Origin: RGIG5579 sp045601445
Lineage (GTDB): Bacteria; Bacillota; Clostridia; Oscillospirales; SIG627
Reading direction: 5' to 3'
DNA: 7,181 bases
NCBI GenBank assembly: GCA_045601445.1
Contig: JAZRZQ010000050.1
Location: forward strand, 1 to 7,181
The notes beneath the pieces are model-generated. The model made no database searches and was not told where the DNA came from. It saw nothing but the letters and a program-made list of their open reading frames with translations. Shown here piece by piece: positions 1-5,071 of this stretch (position 1 is the first letter of the stretch; every line of letters starts with the position of its first letter). The position numbers and the translations under genes are program-made.

Positions 1-728
1 CCGAATTTTCCCATCGGCGTATGACGGATGACAGCCTCGCCGCGCGGGGTCAGCCCCTCCTCGACCGTGCCGAGGATGAGCTTGCTTCTCTCGTTGACGA
101 TAAAGCCGGGGGCAACGGCGTTGACGCGAATGCCCGTCTCGGCAAAATAGGCGGCGAGCGATTGGGTCAGATTGGAGACGGCCGCCTTGGCCATGGCGTA
201 GGAAAAGTTTCTCGTGAGAGGACAGTAGGTATTCATCGAGGCAAAATTGACCACGCTGCCGCCCGTTTTCACCATATATTCGGCAAAGGCAAGCGTCGGG
301 TAGAAGGTACCCATCGTATTGACCAGAAGCACCGATTCAAAGGCCTGCATATCGACCTGAAAGAGCCCCTTGATCTCGGCGGGACAGTCCTCGTTCAGCT
401 CGCGGGGGTCAAATTTGGCGATGTTCGGCTGAGCCTTGGCGTTGTTACCGCCCGCGCCGTTGATGAGAATGTCACAGCGACCGAAGCGCGCGATGACGGC
501 CTTGGCCATCTCGCGAACAGCCTTTTGATCCTGCACGTCGCAAACGAACACGGCGCTCTCTCCTCCTGCGGCGGCGATCTCCTGTTCTACCGCCGAAAGC
601 TTTGCCTCGGTTCTGCCCACCAGCGCCACGCGAGCGCCGAGCGAGGCCAGATCCTTGGCGATCTCCGAGCAAATGACGCCGCCCGCACCGGTGACGACGG
701 CGACCTTGTTTTCAAAATAAGCATCCAT
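1..728 (-). CDS. uxuB: SDR-family D-mannonate oxidoreductase (fructuronate reductase), UxuB/YjmF-like, 3' end cut by window edge
   Basis: Likely reduces D-fructuronate to D-mannonate with NAD(P)H in the cytoplasm, the second step of glucuronate catabolism. 242 residues are visible; the C-terminus, probably some 30-40 residues, lies beyond the left edge. The Rossmann-fold SDR pattern is clear: a glycine-rich cofactor loop TGAGGVIC at 13-20, D64 after the third strand, NGAGGNN at 90-96 (the NNAG equivalent), N137, S164 in FASMN, and the catalytic YAMAK at 177-181, followed by RVNAVAPGF at 201-209. The TGxGGV loop, the NGAGGN motif and the SSMN/ASMN-Y spacing resemble the Bacillus subtilis UxuB (YjmF) type, which is unrelated to the long-chain E. 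coli UxuB. The start is set by AAGGAG 10 nt upstream. Its place directly after uxaC supports fructuronate as substrate; SDR substrate specificity cannot be read from sequence alone, so another sugar-acid reductase remains possible. Confidence 0.85.
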   Translation of the reverse strand, partial: MDAYFENKVAVVTGAGGVICSEIAKDLASLGARVALVGRTEAKLSAVEQEIAAAGGESAVFVCDVQDQKAVREMAKAVIARFGRCDILINGAGGNNAKAQPNIAKFDPRELNEDCPAEIKGLFQVDMQAFESVLLVNTMGTFYPTLAFAEYMVKTGGSVVNFASMNTYCPLTRNFSYAMAKAAVSNLTQSLAAYFAETGIRVNAVAPGFIVNERSKLILGTVEEGLTPRGEAVIRHTPMGKF

Positions 729-738
729 TTTTTATTTT

Positions 739-744
739 CTCCTT
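739..744 (-). promoter_or_regulatory. Ribosome binding site of the SDR gene, overlapping the uxaC stop
   Basis: On the minus strand the sequence TAAGGAG contains both the uxaC stop codon TAA (745-743) and a full AAGGAG Shine-Dalgarno site, 10 nt before the ATG at 728. The 14-bp intergenic gap leaves no room for a promoter, so the two genes are co-transcribed and probably translationally coupled. Confidence 0.8.
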
Positions 745-2077
745 ACGATAAGGTTTGTTTGGCGTTTTCATAGCAAAGGGCGCGGACAAGATCGAAAAGA
801 AGCTCCTTTCGGTCACAGAAATCGCCCGTATGCACCCGCTCGGCGACAAAGTCGCAGACGATGCGGCGGAAATAATCGTGTCGGACGAGGGACAAGAGGC
901 TTCGCGAGTCGGTGGTCATTCCGTTGAACACGGAAAGCACGCCGTACGCGGCAAAGCTTTCCAGCATTTGGCAGATCCCCGTTTTGTGGTCGCACCACCA
1001 CCACGCGGGGCCTTGGCTGACGACGGCGGGGACGCCGTTTTTGCTGTAAGAGCCGCAGAGCGTGGCAAACACGGCGTTATCGGCGGGATTTAGGTTAAAC
1101 AAAAGCGTTTTGCACAGGCCGTATTCACCCGATTCCGCATCGTCCAAAAAGCGAGTCAGCGAAGCCACGTCCACGGTGTTGCCGATGGCGGCGTAGCCCC
1201 CCGCGGGGCCTGCCACGCGCAGAAGGCGGGAGCTGGTTTGACGGCGCGCACCGATATGAAGCTGCATCACAAAGCCCACTTCGGCGTAGATACGGGCCAG
1301 AGCGCAAAGCAGGTACGATCGCAGGCAGACGGCATCGGCCTCGGAAAGGCTCTCTCCCTTGACGATGCGCTCGAAGCGGGCGTCGTTGCCCCCGTCGTCC
1401 GAGCGATAGGAAAAGCCGCTGTCGAGCGCGTGGTCGGCGTAGCGACAGCCCGCACGGGCAAAATCCGAGATACGCTCGCGCAGGTAAGAGAGATAGTCGG
1501 AGAGAGTTTGGATCGGCCGTCCCGTTTGTTCCAGAAACGCCTTGGTCGGTAAGACCGCATCGTCCCCGCGAAGACTCGGGGCGAAGCGCTCTTCCCTCTC
1601 GTAGGCGCTCACGTCGTCAAGAAACGTGGCGCAGGGCGCGAGATACTCGATCGGAAACAGGGAGAGAATGGTGTGGGCGCTCATCGTACGAAGGCGCTCG
1701 TTTGCCGTTTGCCAGACGGCATCCGCTGTTTGCCCTTCACAAAACAGATCAATCCCAAACACCGTTTTCATTTCCATCTCCGACCAGGGATACAGCACGT
1801 TTCCGATCAGCTTGGGAAGGCAGGCGTACCAGGCGTCGAACTTTTCCCGATCGCTCGCCTCGCCCGTAATCAGCCGCTCGGGCACACCGAGAATGCGCAT
1901 TGCACGGTGCTTGTAGGGGTCTGAGGCGATCCAGAGCTGCGTGAGATTTTCAAAGCTCTGATCTTGAAGAAGCGCCTTATGATCCAGATGGTTGTGATAG
2001 TCGATGATGGGAAGATCTCGCACCGATGAATAAAGCTCCTCGGCGAGCGGAGAATGAAGCAAAAAATTTTCTTTCAT
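743..2077 (-). CDS. uxaC: Glucuronate isomerase (uronate isomerase) UxaC
   Basis: Interconverts D-glucuronate and D-fructuronate (also D-galacturonate and D-tagaturonate) in the cytoplasm. It belongs to the amidohydrolase superfamily and has a TIM-barrel fold. The 444-residue product carries the family signatures: the metal-binding HxH in DYHNHL at 26-31 following the PIID strand, a WWW-CDHKTGI block at 359-367 corresponding to the WWFND region of known UxaC proteins, and GMTTDSRS at 386-393 followed by LVRHDYFRRIVCDF. It is slightly shorter than the usual 465-475 residues. The start chosen is the ATG at 2077, because it gives the conserved N-terminus, has AGGA 9 nt upstream and overlaps the preceding stop. 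The open frame continues upstream to 2263, but that part only reads antiparallel-phase sequence inside the GH115 gene. It lies between the glucuronidase and the fructuronate reductase and so connects them metabolically. Confidence 0.95.
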   Translation of the reverse strand: MKENFLLHSPLAEELYSSVRDLPIIDYHNHLDHKALLQDQSFENLTQLWIASDPYKHRAMRILGVPERLITGEASDREKFDAWYACLPKLIGNVLYPWSEMEMKTVFGIDLFCEGQTADAVWQTANERLRTMSAHTILSLFPIEYLAPCATFLDDVSAYEREERFAPSLRGDDAVLPTKAFLEQTGRPIQTLSDYLSYLRERISDFARAGCRYADHALDSGFSYRSDDGGNDARFERIVKGESLSEADAVCLRSYLLCALARIYAEVGFVMQLHIGARRQTSSRLLRVAGPAGGYAAIGNTVDVASLTRFLDDAESGEYGLCKTLLFNLNPADNAVFATLCGSYSKNGVPAVVSQGPAWWWCDHKTGICQMLESFAAYGVLSVFNGMTTDSRSLLSLVRHDYFRRIVCDFVAERVHTGDFCDRKELLFDLVRALCYENAKQTLS

Positions 2078-2090
2078 CACATCTCTTCCT
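2075..2090 (-). promoter_or_regulatory. TGATG stop/start overlap with ribosome site, GH115 to uxaC
   Basis: The GH115 stop TGA (2079-2077) shares one base with the uxaC ATG (2077-2075). A purine-rich AAAGGAAGAG tract within the last GH115 codons supplies the ribosome site, with AGGA at 2090-2087, 9 nt from the start. This arrangement is typical of translational coupling by terminating ribosomes. Confidence 0.8.
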
Positions 2091-4026
2091 TTCTTTTTTC
2101 CCAAGCCGCAAGGGTTCTTTCCTTCAGGTTTTCCACGTTGATCTTGCCATCGCCGCGATACCAATGCTCCCAATAGCCCTTCGCTTCCGTACGGCGGAGC
2201 TGAAGAATGGCATCCAGCTCTGCGATCGCGCGAGAGCCGCTTTGAGAAAGCGCTTCGGCGCAAGAGGCCGAGAGAAGCGCGGCCACGGCCAGAGACCAGC
2301 GCGTCAGGTGCAAGAAGTATTCGTTTTGCTGCTGCAAAAAGATCTCGAAATACCGCCGCTTGTCCTCACAAAGCGTTTCGGCCAAGGCGCGCATCCTCTC
2401 GAGCAGCTCCGCGCGCGCCCGTTCGCTTTGGGCAAGGGCAGGCACAAGAGGTGTCAGGGACCATTTTCCGAGCAGAGCCTGCTTGGTCTGCCGCACGATC
2501 GAGCCGTCGGATGCGGGATCGCGCACGAAGGGGAGCGAGGGATACTCGTGGTAGAAGAAGCACCACTCGCGGCAAAGCTGACGAATCAAGGGTTCTCCGA
2601 AATCGGCAAAGGAAGCGTAATACGCCCGCCGAAGGGCGTTGACCTCGTCCCCCTTTTCCCCGAAGCAGTCCCGATCAAACGCTCTTGCCGCCCCGTCGGG
2701 ATCAAAGCCCATAGGATCACAAAGAAGCGCGGCGTTCAGCGTCAAAAGAAAGTGAAGCGGCCTGACGTTGGAAACGTTGAGCATCGAATAGCTCAAAGAG
2801 CGATTCTGCCAAGCCTCGCGGTAAAAATAAGCCATTTTTCTCGGGTCGCAGGATTCGGCAAGATGCGCACCCGAGGGGAAGTAGGCGGCGTGGTAATAGA
2901 TGCCGTAGCTCGTGCCGTCCTTGCGGGGAATGGTATAGAAATCCTCTCCGAAGGTCTGATCGGCGCCGAAATCGGAAAAGATGACGGTCACGTCCTTCGG
3001 GAGAGACAGGTGCCCTTGCCCGTAGAGAACGCTGCCCTCGTGCCAAAGGGTGACGGTGGCAGGAAAATCACTTGTTCCGAGAACCTCACGGATGATGCGA
3101 TGCTGGGTGGCGATCGCATCGCTGATGATCGCACCGCGGTCACGCATGGAAACCGGACAGGTCGGATCGCTCTTCCAGACGGCAACGTCCGCCTTGCCGC
3201 GAAGCCCGAGCTGCCAGACGACGCGGTCGCCGTATTGGGCCCATTTTTTGATATAATAGCGCCAGATCTCTTCCATTCGCGCGCGGTTTGACACGAACGA
3301 AACGCTCTCGGAAGGGGAGCCGTGCTTTTGAATGTAATCGGCGGCGGCAAAATAGGAGACGCCGACCGGCTCGACGTGGTGCTGGGAAACGTACATTCCG
3401 CGCGAGGTGGCCGCTTCGACAAGCGCCTGCTCCCACGGGTTCTCCAAATCGACGAAGGAGGACGGGATCACAAGATTGATCTCCAGACGAAGCGCCGTTT
3501 CGAGAACGCGCTCGAGAACGGAAACGTCCATCACGTTCTGATAGAAGCGATAGTCGATGTTGCGTCTACCGCCGCTGATGACAAAATCGGTCAGAAGATC
3601 CTCGTCGTTGAGAAACCAGCCGCGATAGCGCACGGGGCGCGCGGGACTGCAAAAGAAGCCGGGAGAAAGAGACAAGCGGCTCTTTTTCTCGGGGAGAAGA
3701 TCGGTCAGTCGGTGCGAAGGCGAAAAGCCGAGCAGGCGGGTGGAAAAAGCGTAGATACCGAACACGGCACCGAGCACGTCGCTGCCGACGATCAGAACGC
3801 GATCCGACAAGACCTCGATCTGCCAAGCCTCGATCCCGCCGACGCTCGGATCGATGCGAACGCAGACCGCACCCGCGCGGGCAGGGGCAGACTCGATCGG
3901 AAAGGCATCTTTTTTAGAGGACAGATACAAAAGGTCGCGCCGCAAATCCTTGAGAGCCAAACGAAGCTCTTTTCGATCGGGATCGCACAAAAGGGCACAG
4001 TCACGGGACGAATCAAACAACAGCAT
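2077..4026 (-). CDS. GH115-family xylan alpha-1,2-glucuronidase, compact cytoplasmic form
   Basis: Glycoside hydrolase family 115 enzymes remove alpha-1,2-linked (4-O-methyl-)glucuronic acid from xylan or xylo-oligosaccharides. The 649-residue product shows the family pattern in order: an N-terminal alpha/beta domain (about 1-125), the barrel entry motif YRGWFLNDED at 134-143, an HHVEPVGVS loop at 216-224, VVWQLGLRGK at 269-278, LWHEGS at 327-332, the VTVIFSDFGADQTFGEDFY segment from 346, GIYYHAAY at 375-382 and SNVRPL at 419-424, then a helical C-terminal part. There is no signal peptide or membrane segment, so it should act inside the cell on imported oligosaccharides. Many characterised GH115 enzymes are secreted, 800-1000 residues long and carry an extra C-terminal domain, which is absent here. 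The start at 4026 is preferred over the ATG at 4035: AAAGGA lies 8 nt before 4026 but abuts 4035. It is the first gene of the minus-strand operon. The family call is firm; the exact natural substrate is inferred. Confidence 0.9.
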   Translation of the reverse strand: MLLFDSSRDCALLCDPDRKELRLALKDLRRDLLYLSSKKDAFPIESAPARAGAVCVRIDPSVGGIEAWQIEVLSDRVLIVGSDVLGAVFGIYAFSTRLLGFSPSHRLTDLLPEKKSRLSLSPGFFCSPARPVRYRGWFLNDEDLLTDFVISGGRRNIDYRFYQNVMDVSVLERVLETALRLEINLVIPSSFVDLENPWEQALVEAATSRGMYVSQHHVEPVGVSYFAAADYIQKHGSPSESVSFVSNRARMEEIWRYYIKKWAQYGDRVVWQLGLRGKADVAVWKSDPTCPVSMRDRGAIISDAIATQHRIIREVLGTSDFPATVTLWHEGSVLYGQGHLSLPKDVTVIFSDFGADQTFGEDFYTIPRKDGTSYGIYYHAAYFPSGAHLAESCDPRKMAYFYREAWQNRSLSYSMLNVSNVRPLHFLLTLNAALLCDPMGFDPDGAARAFDRDCFGEKGDEVNALRRAYYASFADFGEPLIRQLCREWCFFYHEYPSLPFVRDPASDGSIVRQTKQALLGKWSLTPLVPALAQSERARAELLERMRALAETLCEDKRRYFEIFLQQQNEYFLHLTRWSLAVAALLSASCAEALSQSGSRAIAELDAILQLRRTEAKGYWEHWYRGDGKINVENLKERTLAAWEKRKEEM

Positions 4027-4034
4027 GGCAGGCA

Positions 4035-4040
4035 TCCTTT
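4035..4040 (-). promoter_or_regulatory. Ribosome binding site deciding the GH115 start
   Basis: AAAGGA on the minus strand lies 8 nt before the ATG at 4026. The upstream in-frame ATG (4035-4033) overlaps the last base of this site and has no workable spacing, so the shorter protein is favoured. Confidence 0.6.
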
Positions 4041-4061
4041 CCGAATCTTCTTTTCCTTCTC

Positions 4062-4090
4062 ATTATAACGAAAAGACGGACGCTGTGCAA
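4062..4090 (-). promoter_or_regulatory. Predicted sigma-A promoter of the GH115-uxaC-uxuB operon
   Basis: On the minus strand TTGCAC (4090-4085) and a perfect TATAAT (4067-4062) are separated by exactly 17 bp. Transcription would begin near 4055, giving a leader of about 30 nt to the ATG at 4026. The weak -35 (3 of 6 consensus bases) fits a promoter that needs an activator. It coincides with the left arm of the inverted repeat at 4085-4115. Confidence 0.7.
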
Positions 4091-4115
4091 GAGCGGATTT
4101 GACCAATCTTTGCAC
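4085..4115. repeat. Inverted repeat GTGCAA-N19-TTGCAC in the divergent promoter region
   Basis: GTGCAA at 4085-4090 is mirrored by TTGCAC at 4110-4115, centred near 4100. A smaller inner pair, GATT-N5-AATC, lies at the centre. The left arm is also the -35 element of the leftward promoter. Six-base arms can occur by chance, so a regulatory role is inferred from position. Confidence 0.4.
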
Positions 4116-4124
4116 GATTCGACC
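4096..4124 (+). promoter_or_regulatory. Candidate operator: tandem GATTYGACC repeats, 20 bp apart
   Basis: GATTTGACC (in 4096-4104) and GATTCGACC (4116-4124) are direct repeats on a 20-bp period, about two helical turns. The similarity continues weakly through TTG at the end of each unit (about 12 of 20 positions identical). AraC-family activators commonly bind such same-face direct repeats just upstream of a -35 box. Here the second copy ends 5 bp before the TTGACA of the regulator's promoter, while the first sits just upstream of the leftward -35. The likely ligand is the adjacent AraC protein; this is inference. Confidence 0.5.
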
Positions 4125-4129
4125 TTTTC

Positions 4130-4158
4130 TTGACAAGATTGGCGTTGCTCCTTATAAT
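4130..4158 (+). promoter_or_regulatory. Perfect consensus sigma-70/A promoter of the araC-type gene
   Basis: TTGACA (4130-4135), a 17-bp spacer and TATAAT (4153-4158) match the vegetative consensus at all 12 positions. The start of transcription should be near 4165. This places the in-frame ATG at 4099 upstream of the transcript and fixes the regulator's start at 4189. Confidence 0.85.
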
Positions 4159-4173
4159 GAAAGCAGAACACTT

Positions 4174-4180
4174 GGGGGGG
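4174..4180 (+). promoter_or_regulatory. G7 tract acting as ribosome binding site of the regulator
   Basis: A run of seven G lies 8 nt before the ATG at 4189. It is the only purine-rich element at Shine-Dalgarno distance and would pair imperfectly with the 16S rRNA tail through G-C and G-U pairs. It is weaker than the AAGGAG sites elsewhere in the window, consistent with low expression of a regulator. Confidence 0.5.
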
Positions 4181-4188
4181 TTATTGTT

Positions 4189-5016
4189 ATGGAAGCACGC
4201 TCCAGCCTTGTTCTGCCGGAATACCTGCTCTCGCACGTGGAGTTCGTCAAGGTGACGCGAAACCGCGGCTACACCAACCATATTCCCGCGGGACGGACGA
4301 AAAACGCCTTTCTCTTTCTGCTTTCGGGCCGAATGCTTCTCTCCTTTACGGACAAGGATCGGCCAAGGGTCGAGCTGAAGGCGGGAGAGGTCTTTTTCCT
4401 GCCGAAGAACACGCGCTACCGCTCGACCTACGGGCAGGATCAGACCACCGTTATTCTTGCACAATTCGATCTGGAAAAGGGAGCTTTGCCGAGCGTGCTG
4501 GAAAGCCCCACCGTCATTCCCGATTATCCCGAGATCCACGAGATCGAAACGCTTTTTCAAGCATCCGTCGGGCTGACCGATCCCGTCGGTCGCACGCTGT
4601 TTTTCTCTTACAAAATGTATAAAATTCTTTGGAACGCGGTGAGTGCTCTTGCCGTGCCGAAGAAAAAATATCTGCGCCTGACCCCCGCCCTCGAGCGGAT
4701 GCAGAGCCACAAGGCCGAACAGCAAAGCGTGGCCTTTTACGCCGAGCTTTGCCGTATGAGTGAATCGGGCTTTCGCAAGCTCTTCACCGAATACACTTCC
4801 CTCTCCCCCATCGAGTACCGAAACGCCCTGCGCTTGGAAGAGGCAAGGCGGCTTCTGGAAACGGGAGAATTTACCGCCGAGGAAGCCGCGGACGCAGTCG
4901 GCTACCGCAGCATCTCCTTTTTCTGCCGAAGCTACAAGCACCGCTTCGCAACGACACCCACGGGTCAGAGACAAAAAACGAAAAAGAGCGGGCAGGAAAA
5001 AACCGAAACACCTTGA
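4189..5016 (+). CDS. AraC-family transcriptional regulator (cupin sensor plus two-HTH DNA-binding domain)
   Basis: A 275-residue regulator of the usual AraC length. Residues about 15-100 form a cupin-type sensor (NHIPAGRTKNAFLFLLSGRMLL, split by short loops, then ELKAGEVFFLPKNTRYRS), which typically binds a sugar. About 165-265 form the DNA-binding domain: the first helix-turn-helix covers SVAFYAELCRMSESGFRKLF (from about 180), and the second covers FTAEEAADAVGYRSISFFCR (from about 227), ending in the family-typical Y-K-HRF-A-TP block. A lysine-rich tail of about 15 residues follows. It lies divergent to the GH115-uxaC-uxuB operon and upstream of the DUF4838 gene, so it probably activates both in response to a glucuronate-containing sugar; the ligand is not deducible. 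The ATG at 4189 is chosen because the consensus promoter lies between it and the earlier ATG at 4099. Confidence 0.92.
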   Translation: MEARSSLVLPEYLLSHVEFVKVTRNRGYTNHIPAGRTKNAFLFLLSGRMLLSFTDKDRPRVELKAGEVFFLPKNTRYRSTYGQDQTTVILAQFDLEKGALPSVLESPTVIPDYPEIHEIETLFQASVGLTDPVGRTLFFSYKMYKILWNAVSALAVPKKKYLRLTPALERMQSHKAEQQSVAFYAELCRMSESGFRKLFTEYTSLSPIEYRNALRLEEARRLLETGEFTAEEAADAVGYRSISFFCRSYKHRFATTPTGQRQKTKKSGQEKTETP

Positions 5017-5041
5017 AACAGGGCCGCTTTTATGTTATCAT
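5013..5041 (+). promoter_or_regulatory. Predicted promoter of the DUF4838 gene, overlapping the regulator's stop codon
   Basis: TTGAAA (5013-5018) and TATCAT (5036-5041), each 5 of 6 consensus bases, are 17 bp apart. Transcription would start near 5048, 24 nt before the ATG. The TTGAAA includes the TGA stop of the regulator. The DUF4838 gene could therefore be expressed independently of, and more strongly than, the regulator. No copy of the GATTYGACC element is visible here. Confidence 0.55.
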
Positions 5042-5059
5042 CAACAAAGAACAACGAGC

Positions 5060-5065
5060 AAGGAG
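5060..5065 (+). promoter_or_regulatory. Strong ribosome binding site of the DUF4838 gene
   Basis: AAGGAG lies 6 nt before the ATG at 5072, separated by an A-only spacer. It decides the start: the same frame is open back to 4760, but that stretch only overlaps the regulator in another frame. Confidence 0.85.
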
Positions 5066-5071
5066 AAAAAA

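Noticed and set aside
21..773. Plus-strand open frame of 250 codons opposite the SDR gene
   Set aside because: The minus-strand frame carries all SDR catalytic motifs; the plus frame shows no family pattern.
2078..2263. N-terminal extension of uxaC by 62 codons
   Set aside because: The stretch overlaps the end of GH115 in another frame, has no similarity to the known UxaC N-terminus, and the ATG at 2077 has its own ribosome site.
2026..3291. Long plus-strand open frame (421 codons) opposite the GH115 and uxaC genes
   Set aside because: It lies wholly antisense to well-supported genes, has no recognisable domain and no ribosome site, and has the low-complexity R/G/A-rich composition expected of a shadow frame in G+C-rich coding DNA.
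3322..4068. Plus-strand open frame of 248 codons opposite the 5' part of GH115
   Set aside because: Antisense shadow of the GH115 gene; no motif and no start signal, and it would run into the divergent promoter region.
4099..4188. Upstream in-frame ATG adding 30 residues to the regulator
   Set aside because: A perfect promoter at 4130-4158 lies inside this stretch, so it would not be transcribed from that promoter; the residues do not resemble a domain.
4063..4974. Minus-strand open frame of 303 codons opposite the AraC regulator
   Set aside because: The regulator has clear helix-turn-helix motifs in the plus frame, and this frame reads as its complement, ending within the control region.
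4760..5071. N-terminal extension of the DUF4838 protein by 104 codons
   Set aside because: It overlaps the regulator's DNA-binding domain in another frame. The AAGGAG before 5072 and the domain start at residue 14 set the true start.
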